From: Hordeum vulgare subsp. vulgare
Taxonomy: Eukaryota; Streptophyta; Magnoliopsida; Poales; Poaceae
Reading direction: 5' to 3'
DNA length: 64,000 nt
Assembly (NCBI RefSeq): GCF_904849725.1
Contig: NC_058519.1
Coordinates: 180,905,703-180,969,702 of the forward strand
In this document: positions 34,440 to 47,182 of the stretch, one piece after another
Layout of the letters: each line of letters begins with the position of its first letter
How positions within the stretch are numbered: position 1 is the first letter of the stretch
Notes under the pieces: generated by a model
What the model was told of the DNA's origin: nothing
Seen by the model: only the letters and a program-made list of their open reading frames with translations
Databases searched by the model: none
Translations under genes and position numbers: made by a program

Positions 34440-34740
34440 GCACGGGCAAGGAGGTAGTACCGCTCGGGCCTAGCGGTAGTACCACTTGCCACGGTAGTAC
34501 CGCTCGTGTCATAGCGGTAGTACCGCTCGAGTCATAGCGGTAGTACCGCTCGGGTCATGGCTGTAGTACCGCCCAAGGCGGTAGTTTCGCTCCCCCTAAG
34601 GCGATACAAACCCTAGCCCTTACTCAGCGGTAGTACCATCTAGGTCATTGCGGTACTACCGCTCCCCCTGGTGGTAGTACCGCTCCCCCTCGCGGTAGTA
34701 CCGCTTCCTCCTAGCGGTAGTACCGCTCCAGAACATACAG
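34440..34740. repeat. Palindrome cluster upstream of the internal TATA box
   Basis: About twelve copies of gcggtagtaccgctc and variants, spaced about 20-30 bp apart, between the RNase H end and the internal TATA box. Confidence 0.85.
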
Positions 34741-35189
34741 AAAAATTCTAGAAATTGCCAGACCAGCGAGAAAACACCACGGACACATACCAGTCAGTAC
34801 CGGAGAAAAGACACAAGAAAAATATACTGACTGGCAATATTATAATCCTCCTTTAACCAGGAGGGAGGGGGGCGGTGGCTGGACCCACCTATGTTTGAGA
34901 CAAAAGGTATGACACCGCGAAGAATTATCCTTGGGTTCATGACCAAAGCTCATCTTTGAAGCACAAGTGCCATCAATAATGGCCAATGTAAAATACTTGA
35001 TCGATTTATGCATAATGGGGGGAGGGAAATTTCATTGAGAGAACAACACTCCCCCTATGTCCATGCCTACACCTAGAACTAGATATAATGCGGAATGAGG
35101 TGCATAGTGCCTAGTTTTAATCCATATTACTTGAATAAATGATATTTAGCTCATGCCTTAACTCCTGGAATCTTGCTTCATCTAGGGGC
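34741..35189 (-). other. Spacer between RNase H and the palindrome cluster
   Basis: Contains the frameshifted tail of the polyprotein (the normal ADIFTKPL motif is broken by one extra base near 35192, and the frame can be followed to about 35120) and a purine tract (minus strand aggggga near 35050) like a second polypurine tract. Nothing else was recognised. Confidence 0.5.
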
Positions 35190-38084
35190 TTAGTGAAAAA
35201 TATCTGCAAGTTGTTCTTCAGTGTTTATGAAGTGAACCTCAATATCACCACGCTTGATATGCTCACGAATGAAGTGATGGCAAATATCAATGTGCTTGGT
35301 CTTGCTATGTTGCACCGGATTGAGGGAGATCTTGATAGCACTTTGATTGTCACATAGAAGAGGCACTTTGTCACAAGTGACACCGTAGTCCTTTAAAGTT
35401 TGCCTCATCCATAGCAACTGTGCACAACAACTCGCAACTACAACATACTCAGCTTCGGTGGAAGACAATGAGACACAGTTCTGCTTCTTTGAAGACCAAC
35501 TTACCAGCGAACGACCAAGATTTTGACATCCTTTAGAAGTTGACTTCCTCTCCACACAGTCTCCCGCCCAATCTGAGTCAAAATAGCCCACTAGGTTGAA
35601 GCTTGCTCCTTTGGGATAAAATAGGCCAAAGATTGGGGTATGAGCCAAATATCGAAAGATTCGTTTGGCAGCCATAAAATGGCTTTCCATTGGTGCAGAT
35701 TAAAACCGTGCACAAATCCCTACACTCAACATGATATCCGGTCTAGATGCACAAAGGTAAAGAAGGGATCCAATCATGGAGCGATGTACCTTTTGATCCA
35801 CTTCTTTACCATTGGGATCACTGTCAAGCTTACATCTGGTTGGCATAGGAAACTTGAGCGGCTTGACATCCTCTAGCTCAAACCTCTTGAGCATGTATTG
35901 GGTGTACTTGGCTTGTTTGATGAAGGTTCCTTCTAAACCTTGTTTAATCTCGAACCCGAGGAAGAACTTCAACTCACCCATCATTGACATCTCAAATTTC
36001 TCGGTCATTAGTGCGGAAATTTATCCATTGAAAGATTCGTTAGGGGAACCAAAAATAATATCATCAACATATAGTTGGCATATGAAAAAATCCCCTTTGA
36101 CCTTCTTGGTAAAAAGAGTGGGATCAATCTTTGCAATTTCAAACCCACCATCTTGTACCAACTCGGTAAGGTACTGATACCACGCACGTGGGGCTTGTTT
36201 AAGGCCATAGAGTGCCTTATTAAGTTTGTATACATGATTGGGGAGCTTGGGATGTTCGAATCCCGGGGGTTGTTTGACATATACCAACTCATTTAAAGGA
36301 CCACTAAGAAAAGCACTTTTCACATCCATTGGTTGTAGTTTGAAATCATGATGAGATGCAAATGTAAGAAGCATGCGAATAGATTCTAGACGAGCAATGG
36401 GGGCAAAGGTTTCACCGTAGTCGATACCCTCGACTTGGGAGTAGCCTTGAGCAACCAATCTTGCCTTGTTTCGAACCACAATCCCATTGGCATCTTGCTT
36501 GTTTTTTAAGATCCATTTGGTCCCAATGACATTATGTTCCTCCTTCGGTCTTGGCACTAATTTCCAGACTTGATTACGTTCGAAGTTGTTCAGTTCTTCA
36601 TGCATGGCCATAAGCCAATCCTCATCATCGAGTGCTTCATGTACCTGTTGAGGTTCACAATACGAAACAAACGCGTGATGCTCACTAAAATTTAAAATTT
36701 GTTGACAAGTGGATACTCCCCTTTTTAAGCTTCCAAGCATGTTCTTCATAAGATGTGATTTGACTCTCAGCTTGGATGATATCTTGGCTGCGCGATGCTC
36801 CAAGAGTTTTGCGCTTGTTAATTGGGCAGCATCAACTTGATCACGTTGCTTGGCCTTGGCTTTGAGTTTTGATCCTCCCTTGGCACCGCGACCCCTCTTA
36901 GGTGCTGTAGTAGGAAATTGGGGAGCAGCATCCTCTTGATTTTCATCTTGAGCAGGCTCACTGGTTTGTTCTTGATCTTGTGGCTGCTCTTGATCTTGAT
37001 CATGTGGCTGCACTTGATCTTGATCTTGAGCAGACTCGGAACCTTGTGTAAGCACGTGAACACCATGTGGTGCATCACCATCTTCATGTGGTTGATCTTG
37101 CCCTTGATCCTGTTCAGCTGGTTGAGGGTCTTCTCGTTGTTCATCGGAAGCGTGTGGGGCTAGCGAGGGTGATGGCTCCACTTGAGTAGAGCATTGTCCT
37201 TCTCCTTCGGCCACAAGGGGTTCCTCAATGGGGAGCATTTGACCAGTCCCCATTCTTCTTATGGCTTGGGGAGGAATTTCATCACCTACATCACAAAGAC
37301 CACTTCGCTCCACTTGGGAGACATTATTTTCATCAAAATCCACGTTACACGTCTCCTCAATGAGCCCGGTGGACTTATTGAGGACACGGTAAGCATGAGA
37401 GTTTGTGGCATAACCAACAAAAATGCCCTCTTGAGCTCTACAATCAAATTTAGCTAAACATGCACCTTTCTTGAGAATGAAACACTTACACCCGAATCCC
37501 GAATACCCTGAAGTACTTGAGGTTGGGTTTGTTTCTGGTGACAATCTCATATGGGGTCTTGTTCAAGCCTTTATGGATATATAGCTGATTGGATGCATGA
37601 CATGCTGTGTTGATGGCTTCGGCCCAAAAGTTATACGGAGATTTGAATTCCGCCATCAGTGTTCTTGCCGCGTCCATCAACGTCCGGTTCTTCCTCTCCA
37701 CCACACCATTTTGTTGAGGGGTGTATGGTGCTGAATATTGATGCTTGATCCCCTCATCACTAAGAAACTCATCCAAGGTGTAGTTCTTGAACTCGGTGCC
37801 GTTGACACTTCTAATCATCAAAATCTATGCTTCATGTTGACGTTGAGCTTCATTAGCAAAGTTGATGACGGTTTGTTGAGTCTCACTCTTCCTCTTGAAA
37901 AAATATACCCAAGTGTATCTTGAGAAATCATCAACAATCACCAAGCAGTACTTTCTGCCCCCAAGACTATCAAAAGATGGAGGGCCAAAGAGATCCATAT
38001 GAAGGAGCTCAACGGCCTCTTAGTGTAAATGAGAGTCGTGGGACGATGAGCAGTCTCGTGAATCTTCCCTTCAATAAAAGCACT
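35190..38084 (-). pseudogene. Element C pol: integrase, reverse transcriptase, RNase H
   Basis: Minus strand, in order: integrase start (MDLFGPPSFDSLGG, about 38003), first Asp in VIVDDFSRYTW, a TAG stop near 37825, and the second-Asp motif changed to RSVNGTEFKN (Val instead of Asp) near 37800. The Glu motif is NGVVERKNRTL. Then a Gln/Asp-rich linker (about 36950-37130), RT with [33 protein letters not shown] and YVDD near 36080. A short break follows at about 36010-36020. RNase H ends at about 35190 with SSTEAEY and the DNQSAI and HIDICHHFIRE motifs. The RT block is long and open. The altered integrase residue alone should abolish strand transfer. Confidence 0.9.
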
Positions 38085-39209
38085 TCAAGCACCATCTCTG
38101 GCAAAACTCACATTCGTTAGTCCACGAACATGGTCCCCTTTGAGGATACTTTGCAAATATCTCATATTGACATGGGCTAGTCGGCGATGCCAAAGCCAGC
38201 CCACATCAACTTTAGCCATTAGACAAGTCGCAGTCTTAGTGGGTCGCTGTGAAAAGTTCACCACATAAAGACCATTTTCGACATATCCAACATAGGCCAC
38301 TTTAAGAGTCTTGCTCCACAAAAGGACCACGGTATCAAGATTAAAGAATGTGGAAAAGCCCATAATTGCAAGTTAACGAACATAAAGTAAATTGTAAGCA
38401 AGTGACTCAACAAGCATGACCTTCTCAATAGATAAATCTTGAGAGATGACCACCTTACCAAATCCCAATACCTTGGACGTTGAAGCATTAGCAAATTGGA
38501 CATGGGTGGGCATATATGGGGTAGGATGCACGTCCACCACTAAGTCCTTGCTTCCGGTCATATGATTTGTTGCTCCACAATCGAGCAACCATGACAACCC
38601 ACCGGAAGCAAACTCTTGCAACAGATCAAGGCTTGGTTTTAGGTACCCATTTTTGAATGGGTCCTTTGATGTTGCAAACAAGGGTCTTAGGAACCCAAAT
38701 AGCCCATTCAATGGACTCATAATAAGAACCAACATATCTGGCATAAACATGCCCATCACCAGCACGACATAAAACATAAGAGGGATTAAATTTGCTGGAT
38801 GTGTTGGTAGAATGGTTTTGCCCTTCTTGACAATACCATCCTCTACCTTGTTCTTGTTCTCCTTCTGAGTCCCTTCGCCCTCTTTGACAAAGATATCCAT
38901 GAGGGTAAGAGATCGCTTGTTCCTGTTCTTCCTTTTCCTTTTCGACTTGGATGTAAGTCCAAGTCCCTCCTTTCCTACAACTCCCTTTTGATTACTCAAA
39001 AGGTTGTTTATGTTCCTCTCGCCTTGCATAAATGACACAAGGCCCTTCAACTTAGCATTTTCCTCCACGAGATGTACATGCTCACAACAAGGGTTAGTTG
39101 CACAAGCATTATCAATTAGAACAAAGGGAGGACAGGTAGAGATCTCCTTGGTAAGATTTGCTTGGAGTTGATCATGAGACTCTTTCAGGGAGAAATGAGC
39201 ACCTTTCAA
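38085..39209 (-). pseudogene. Element C: protease and GAG-pre-integrase
   Basis: The protease region contains WLLDCGATNHMTGS near 38570-38600, where the usual DSGA/DSGC triad reads DCGA. The GAG-pre-integrase domain follows at 38363-38085 with LWHRRLAHVNMRYLQ. A stop near 38370 separates the two blocks. The upstream part (39209-38620) is a charged linker with a Lys/Arg-rich stretch. Confidence 0.85.
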
Positions 39210-39281
39210 GACCTTGTGGGCCCTGTCAAGTGTATCAAACTCCTCCTTGAGTTTGTCATGGCTAACCCCAAGTGCAGCAGT

Positions 39282-41080
39282 TTAAGACTTAAGCACACGT
39301 GTAAGGAAAATAGCGTGATCTAGCTCCTTTTGTAATTTAGCACAATCATCATTGTGTGACTCCTCAAGAGCCAAACGAAGACTGCGCTCTTCTTCTAGAG
39401 TAATAGGTAATTCAGCAATCTCATCGGCATAATCACGACTATGTCCTTGCATCTCGGAGATAGTCTCCTCATGAGACTCGATGAGGTCACTAGCCTCACC
39501 CAGTTGTTCCAAAATAGAAACAAAGTGCTTCTTGGATTCTCCTTTGATTTTACACAGAAATTTGTCAAAATTATGCTCATTAAGTTCCACCACATCACTA
39601 ACATCAACATGGTTTAACAATGAAGGAGCAGTAGTGATGGTGGTCTTAATTCTGGGCGTTACCTGATCCATACCTTTGGCCATAAGGCACTTGGTGATGC
39701 GGTTATCGTTGGGGGCGCTGAAGAGATACACCTTGGGAGAGGAGGTGGCAATTGCTACAGTAGCCATAGCCACCATATCATCATCGTCGTCATCATCGGA
39801 GGTGTACTCTTCAAGTGCCACCATACCCTTTGGATGGGGCTTCTTGACAAAGTTGTTCTTGTTTGGGAAAGACTTGGCTTTGTCTTTGCGAATGAGCTTG
39901 CCACTGTTGTCTTCCCTCTTCTCATAGGGACACTCTCCCACGAAGTGACTCACATTGCCGCAGTTATAGCATGTCCTCACACGCTGCTTGGTCTTGAACC
40001 CACTTGACGCCCCAGAATTTCCTTCACGCAAGAGCCTTGAGTTTCTCTTGTTGCCCCAGAATTGCCTTGACGCAAGAGCCATGTGCTCGTGATAGGCATA
40101 CTTAGTGTCTTCAGGGAAGTCGTCCTCTTCCTCTTCCTCTTCTTCTTCTTCAGAAGCAGCCTTGGATTTTAAGGCAAGGTTGGGTGAAGCTGTCTTTGAC
40201 CGAACACGAGCAAGAGCATTATCAGTAGTCTTGTTCATGATAGTCATCGCAACGAATTCATCCAACACCTCACTTGAGGACAAGGAGTGGAAATCTGGCC
40301 GTTGGCAAATGAAAGAGGACATGGTTTGTTGAATGGCATGATGGCCTTGAGAAACTTGCGCTTGATCCATGTGTCATCCACATCCTTGCTTCCATGATCC
40401 TTGAGGGCAACATCAATACCAGTCACCCTTCGATAGAGATCACGAGGGTCCTCATCTTCCTTCATCACAAACTCATCGGCCTCATAAAGAACAAGTTCAT
40501 AGTTGGATAGTTGAATGCTTGAGCTTCCCTTGTATAGCACCATGATATGCTCCCAATAGTCCTTAGCCCGAGTGAAGGGGCGCAAGTGAGGAAGATCTTC
40601 AGGAGGCACTATGGACTGGAGAATGAATAATGCGGAGTGATTATATTGATTGTCCGCTTCTTCTCTTGGAGTGAGGTTGCTTGGGTCATGCGGATAGTAG
40701 CCTTGCTCAATGATTCTCCATAAGTTTGTTGAGTTGTGATTCAAATGAGACTTAATGCAAAACACCCAAATAGCAAACTCACCCTTAACAAGCTTAGGAG
40801 GAGGACCGAGATGATTGATACATAATGTAGGAACCGGTCCTCCATAGACCAGGGGAGGTGGAACCGAGGCATAGGTTCCAATCCCATTATTGTCGAGAGG
40901 GGAAGAAGGTTGGATACCTTTAGCTGCTTCCTTGGAGGAATTGGCCTCCGATTCCGTGTTGGCAGGTTTAACCACCAACGCTGGTTCGGGAGAACTTTTA
41001 GTCCCCTCAAGCAACTCTTTAAACATGGTCTTGACTTCGCTCGTCAAGGACGTCCTGAGGTTGGCCATATATAGCCGCAT
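39282..41080 (-). pseudogene. Element C gag
   Basis: The N-terminal part (about 41080-40244) has the UBN2-like gag core: APP/PPKLVKGEFAIWVF, then HSALFILQSIV and DPRDLYRRVTGIDVALKD. A frame change in the 40244-40370 overlap leads to the C-terminal part with a Glu-rich run (EEEEEEEEEDD near 40120-40150), the knuckle CYNCGNVSHFVGEC (CX2CX4HX4C, near 39945-39985) and long charged helices to 39282. Gag forms the particle and binds RNA. Confidence 0.85.
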
Positions 41081-41192
41081 TCAAGTCGTCCCTTGTGACC
41101 GAAGTCAAGGCCACGGCCTCGGGTGGTCCATGGACTGCCCCCTCATCGTCATCCATACTCTTCGGGTGGTGAAACCCTTAATAAAGAGACGT

Positions 41193-41205
41193 GGCTCTGA
41201 TACCA
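41193..41205 (-). other. Primer binding site of element C
   Basis: Minus strand TGGTATCAGAGCC, initiator tRNA-Met type, two bases inside the LTR edge at 41208. Confidence 0.93.
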
Positions 41206-41933
41206 ATTCAAAGGATCGATATGGTTGACTAGAGGGGGTGAATAGGCAACTACCAATTTTTAGCTTTTCTTAACAAGTTAGGGTTAGCAACATAAAGGTT
41301 CTCTAAAATAATAACTAGATGAGCAACCTATATGATGCTACCTACTATGACCACTAAAGCAAGTAAGAAATACTCTACAACAAAAGCATACACAATGTCA
41401 AGGTAAAATATAACCACAAGTCGAACCGACGAAGACGAGGATGTGTTATCGAAGTTCCTTCTTTGATAGGAAGTACATCTCCGTTGGAGCGGTGTGGAGG
41501 CACAATGCTCCCTAATAAGCCACTAGGGCCACCGTATTCTCCTCACGCCCTCACACAATGCAAGGTGTCGTGATTCCACTATAGGTGCCCTTGAAGGCGG
41601 CGACCGAACCTTTACAAACAAGGGTTGGGATATATCCACACAAAGCTTGGAGGCAACTAACAAGACCATGGAGCTTCACCACAATGGAATGTGGCTCCGA
41701 GGTGACCTCGGCCGTCTAGGGTGCTCACTCACCCAAGAGTAACAAGATTCGCAAGGGATTAGTGGGGGATCAATTTTCTCTTGGTGGAAGTGTAGATCTT
41801 GGCCTTCCCAACCAATCCCTAGGAAATCAACAAGTTTGATTGGCTAGGGAGAGAGATCAGGTACATATGAGCTTAGGGAGCAACAATGGAGTCTTGGAGG
41901 GTCAAATGTAGGGTTCATGAGGTAGGTGAACCC

Positions 41934-41943
41934 TTTATATAGT
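41934..41943 (-). promoter_or_regulatory. TATA box of the element C 5' LTR
   Basis: Minus strand CACTATATAAA includes this site. The upstream palindrome cluster has been moved about 6.4 kb away (to 48426-48775) by element D. Confidence 0.75.
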
Positions 41944-41950
41944 GGGGGAA

Positions 41951-43599
41951 TGTTACGTCTCAAACGTATCTATAATTTTTGATGGTTTGATGTTGTTAAC
42001 TTGTCATCTTTGGATGTTTTATGTACCTTCTATATGTTTTTTGGGACTAACTTATTAATTCAGTGCCAAGTGCCAGTTCCTGTTTTTCTGTGTTTTTGGC
42101 TCTTTTCAGATCTAATTTTGGAACGGAGTCCAAACGGAATAAAATCCCCGAAATAAATTTTTCCCGAACGGAAGAAGATCAGGGGGCTTGAGGGCCAAGC
42201 CGGGAGAGCTATAGGGGGGACACAAGCCCTGTAGCCACCACTAGGGGGCGGCGACTAGTAGGCTTGTGGCCTCCCTGGCGCCCCCCTGACCTAGATCCTT
42301 CGCCTATATATTCCCTAAAATATAGAAAAAAATCAGGGAATCCACGAAAACACTTTTCCGCCGCTGCAAGATTGCGTTTCCGCAAGATCTCATCTGGAGA
42401 CCCTTTCCGGTGCCTTGCCGGAGGGGACTTTGGAGTTGGAGGGCTTCTACATCAACATCATCGCCCCTCCAATGACTCTTAAGTAGTTCACTTCAGACCT
42501 ACGGGTCCGTAGTTAGTAGCTAGATGGCTTCTTCTCTCTCTTGGATCTTCAATACAAAGTTCTCCATGATCTTCATGGAGATCTATCCGATGTAATCCTC
42601 TTTGGCAGTGTGTTTGTTGAGATCCGATGAATTGTGGATTTGTGATCATATTATCTATGATATATATTTGAGTCTTTGCTTATTTCTTATATGCATGATT
42701 TGATATCCTTGTAAGTCTCTCCGAGTCTTGGGTTTTGTTTGGCGAACTAGATCTATGATTCTTGCAATGGGAGAAGTGCTTGGTTTTGGGTTCTTACTGT
42801 GTGGTGACCTTTCCCAGTGACAGTAGGGGCAGCAAGGCACACATCATGTAGTTGCCATCAAGGGTAGCAAGTTGGGCTTTGTCGTAGATATGAGATTTTC
42901 CATCTACATCATGTCATCTTGCTTAAGGCATTACTCTGTTCTTTTGGACTTAATACACTAGATGCATGCTGGATATCGGTCGACGTGTGGAGTAATAGTA
43001 GTAGATGCAGAAAGTATCGGTCTACTTGTTTTGGACGTTATGCCTATAGATATAATCATTGCCATAGATGACGTCACGACTTTGCGCGGTTCTATCAATT
43101 GCTCGATAGTAATTTGTTCACCCACCGTCTACTTGCTTTCATGAGAGAAGCCACTAGTAAACACTACGGCCCCCCGGGTCTATTCACACCTATCGTTTCC
43201 ACTTTTTCTTTTACTTTGCTTTGTTACTTTGTTGCTTTCAGTTCTCACTTGGCGAATAATCTATAAGGAATTGACAACCCCTTCATAGCGTTGGGAGCAA
43301 GCTTTTTGTGTTTGTGCAGGTACTTGTGATACTCCTGCACTGGATCGATACCTTGGTTCTCAAAGTGAGGGAAATATTTACCACCGCTGCGCTACATCAC
43401 CCTTTCCGCTTCGAGGGGACACCAACGCAAGATTCCAAGGCCACGGGGAAATCCTTTGCATATTTGCCTAGGAAGTCCCTAAAGGCATAGCCATAGCAGA
43501 AGGATTCCTCGTGCCATTACTGAGGAGAATCAAGACAAGAACAGTCTCCCGTCAGCACGTGTTTCTGGCGCCGTTGGAAGGTCTTTTGTTGCAGTAGCA
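41951..43599 (+). repeat. Left LTR of element D
   Basis: 1649 bp, tgttacgtctc...cagtagca. TATA-like ctatatatt at about 42303-42311. The first bases tgttacg differ from tgatacg in the right LTR. Confidence 0.92.
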
Positions 43600-43609
43600 G
43601 AAGTATTTC

Positions 43610-43627
43610 TTGCGCCGTTGCCGGGGA
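43610..43627 (+). other. Primer binding site of element D
   Basis: ttgcgccgttgccgggga, one mismatch from the complement of the plant tRNA-Asp 3' end (tggcgccgttgccgggga). It begins 10 bases inside the LTR end. Confidence 0.8.
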
Positions 43628-43813
43628 AGGAGAGATCTATCCAAGTAGGTCTCACAAACTCATCTCTTGCATTTACCTTTTTTGCCAGTTGCCTCTCGTT
43701 TTCCTCTCCCCCACTTCACATTTGCCGTCTTCATTTGCCTTTCTCCTTTCCGTTTTCTTTTGCCCGTTTCATTCTCCCTCTTCCTGCTCGTTTTTGTGTG
43801 AGATAGTCCATCA

Positions 43814-44496
43814 ATGGCTAGACCCACCACTCCAAACGATACCCCTGAGAATGAAGTTCTCAATTTTAGGCAGAATGAGGAAGAAAATTTAAAGGACGCT
43901 TGGTACAAGATTTGCAATGCTCAAAGTAGATCTACTCATAAGCAATCCACCACCATTCTTCTTTGCAGTTTCTATATTGGAATTTCTCCTTGGAATAGGT
44001 ATATCCTTGATACCATTGTAGGCGGGAATTTTTTGGGAGCCATACTGTTGACTCCTATGGAGCTATCATGAATTTGGTAGGCTCACCCCCGCTCATGGTT
44101 AATGGAACTACCTTAACCTTGGAACACGTGATGCAAAGGCTTGACGCTATTGAAAACAAAATTGCCACAGTTGAACTTATTGAGGGTTTGGATAGAAAGA
44201 TCCACAATCAAATTACTCAATATGGATCCAAAGTGGGAAATTTCTTGAAAACTTTAAGAGAGAAGGAACTTATAGTTAATGATTCTTCTAGAATTGGCAA
44301 ACTAGAAGATGTCATAACCAACTTGGGTTCAGCTTTTGCCGTTGTGCAAAATACTCCAAATCTCACTCTCAAAAAGATCGTCAAGTCTGTTTTTGTTCCT
44401 AAAGCTAGTGGTGAGTCATCCAATAAAGATGAAGATCTTAAGATGATAAATGATCACACTACTTATGGTTTGAGCACCAAAGATGACTATACGTGA
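43814..44496 (+). pseudogene. Gag of element D, frameshifted
   Basis: Starts at ATG 43814 (MARPTTPNDTPENE) and contains the retrotransposon gag-like block ENLKDAWYKICNAQ followed by RYILDTIVGGNFLG. The frame ends at 44069-44071, and a second overlapping frame (44068-44496) continues with NLVGSPPLMVNGTTL and a coiled-coil-like stretch, ending STKDDYT. A single small indel near 44060 explains the split. No zinc knuckle is seen. Confidence 0.8.
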
Positions 44497-47182
44497 TTCC
44501 ATCACCTTTTGCCTAGCTAAGGGCGTTAAAGAAAAGCGCTTGTTGGGAGGCAACCCAACGAATCTATCCTTTTTCTTTCTGTTTTTTGTTTTCCACACTT
44601 TCATAATTCTGTTATGATTGTGTTCTTTGTGTTTCTTTTTGCATTTGTGCCAAGCAAAACCGTTATGATTAGTCTTGGGGATGATCGTTTGGTCATGCTG
44701 GAAAAGACAGAAACTTTCTGCTCACGAAAAGAATTTTTGTTTTTTTTCTGTAAGAGCTTTTGAGTTGATTCTTTTTGCTGCTGATTTCTACGCACATTCT
44801 TCAGACTATCGTAATTTTTATGAATGTTCGAAGTACCAGAAGTATACGAAGTATACAGATTTCTACAGACTGGTCTGTTGTTAACAAATTCTGTTTTTGT
44901 TGTGTTGGTTGCTTATTTTGATGAAACTATGGATAGTATCGGGGGGTATTAGCCATGGAAGATTGAAAATACAGTAAACCAACATCAGCATAAGTAGAAT
45001 TTAAGTTTTCTACAGTACCTAAGGAAGTGGTGGTTTGCTTTCTTATACTAATGTTATCACGAGTTTCTGTTTACGTTTCGTGTTGTGAAGTTTTTAAGTT
45101 TTGCGTGAAGTTCTTATGGACAAAGAGATAAAGAGTGGCAAGAGCTCAAGCTTGGGGATGCCCAAGTCACGCCAAGAGATTCAAGGATGCCGTAAAATCC
45201 TAAGCTTGGGGATGCCCCGGGAAGGCATCCCCTCTTTCGTCTTCAAATCCATCGGTAACATTACTTGGGGCTATATTTTTATTCACCACATGTTATGTGT
45301 TTTGCTTGGAGCGTCTTGTATCTTAGGAGTCTTTTATTTTTGTTGTGTCACAATCATCCTTGCTGCACACCTAGAGAGAGAGACATGCACTCACCGTGAT
45401 TTTGTCGAGCTTCACTTATATCCTCTGGTAGACAATTCAGCTCACATGTGCTTCACTTATATCTTTTGAGCTAGTTGATTTTCCTCTATGTGCTTCACTT
45501 ATATCTTTTAGAGCACAGCGGTGCATGGCTTGGTAGTTTATCTATGCTTTGAAAGTAGTCTCAAAGGGGGTAGTTATCCAAAGGGATATGCAAACTTCCA
45601 CCTTCATGTGCATTGAATAGTTAGAGAAGTTTGATTCATCTCAATTAGTTTTGAGTTGTGGTTGTGGTAATATTGAAGTTATTCTAGTAAGGTGTTGTGG
45701 ATCTAGAAATACTTGTGTTGAAGTTAGTGATTCCCGTAGCATGCACGTATGGTGAACCGCTATGTGATGAAGTCTCAGCATGATTAGTCTTTTGATTGTC
45801 ATCGTTTGCGTCGCGGTCGGGATCGCGCGATGGTTTATACCTACCAACCCTTCCCCTAGGAGTATGCGTTGAATGCTTTGTTTTGATTACTAATAAAAAT
45901 TTTACAACAAGTATATGAGTTCTTCATGACTAATGTTGAGTCCACGGTTTAGATGCACTTGCACCCTCCACCATCACTATCTTCTTAGTGTCGTGCAACT
46001 TTCGCCGGTGCACCAAACCCGACATTAGCCTCCCTCAAAACAGCCACCATACCTACCTACTATGGCTTTCTCAAAGTCATTCCGAGATATATTGCCATGC
46101 AACTACCACCATGACATGTGCCACCGCTTCTACATTGCCATTGCATGATCGTAAGATAGCTAGCATGATGTTTCCATTAATGTCTATGCCATGCTAGATC
46201 ATTGTCACGGTACACTTCCGAAGGCATTCCATATAGAGTCACCATTGCTCTAAGTTTTGAGTTGAAAGTGTGATGATCATCATTGATGGAGCATTGTCCC
46301 ATGTGAGGAAATAAAAGAGGCCAAATATGCCCACCAAAATAAAAAATATAAAAAAAAGAGGCCAAAGAGCCCACCAAAAAAATGATGAGAGAAAAAGAGA
46401 GAAGGGACAATGCTACTATCCTTCCACACTTGTGCTTGTTAAGCACCATGATCTTCATGATTGAGAGTCTCTCGTTTTGTCACCACCATATATCTAGTGG
46501 GAAATTTTCATTACATAACTTGGCTTGTATATTCCAATGATAGGCTTCCTCAAAATTTCCTTAGGTCTTCGTGAGCAAGCAAGTTGGATGCACACCCACT
46601 AGTTTTCTTTAAGAGCTTTCACATACTCTTACCTCTAGTGCATCATTTGTATGTCAATCCCTACTAATTCACATTGATATCTATTGATGAGCATCTCCAC
46701 AGCTCATTGATATGCCTAGTTAATGTGATCATCTTCTCCTTTTTGTCTTGCAACCTCCACCACACTCCACACCACTTATAGTGCTAAAACCATGGCTCAC
46801 GCTCATGTATTGCGTGAGAGTTGAAAAGGTTTGAGAAAGTAAAGGTGTGCAAACAATTACTTGGCCAATACCGGGGTTGTGCATGATTTAAATTCGTTGT
46901 GCAATGACGATAGAGCATAGCCAGACTATATGCTTTTGTAGGGATAACTTTCTTCTGGCCTTGTTATTTTGAAAGTTCATGATTACCTTGCTAGTTTGCT
47001 TGAATTATTATTGTTTCCACGTCAATAGCAAACTATTGTTTTGAATCTAATGGATCTGAACATTCACATCAGATAAGAGGAGTTACAAAGGACATCTATG
47101 CTAGGTAGCATGAACGCATCAAAAATTCATTCTTTATCACTTACCTACTCGAGGACGAGCAGGAGTTAAGCTTGGGGATGCT
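44497..47182 (+). other. Non-coding internal region of element D
   Basis: Carries phrases typical of this element type, such as repeated aagcttggggatgcc at about 45149, 45202 and 47168. No pol domain could be read. The last copy (aagcttggggatgct) lies against the right LTR and may serve as the polypurine tract. Confidence 0.7.

Noticed and set aside
33880..34740. Regularly spaced palindromes resembling a CRISPR array
   Set aside because: Units and spacers vary in length, the context is a plant retrotransposon, and no cas genes exist.
41193..41205. Possible tRNA-like sequence
   Set aside because: It is only the tRNA-Met primer binding site; no cloverleaf surrounds it or the site at 17119-17130.
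44675..44884. 69-residue open frame after gag in element D
   Set aside because: Lies in the non-coding internal region typical of this element type; no pol motif and poor codon pattern.
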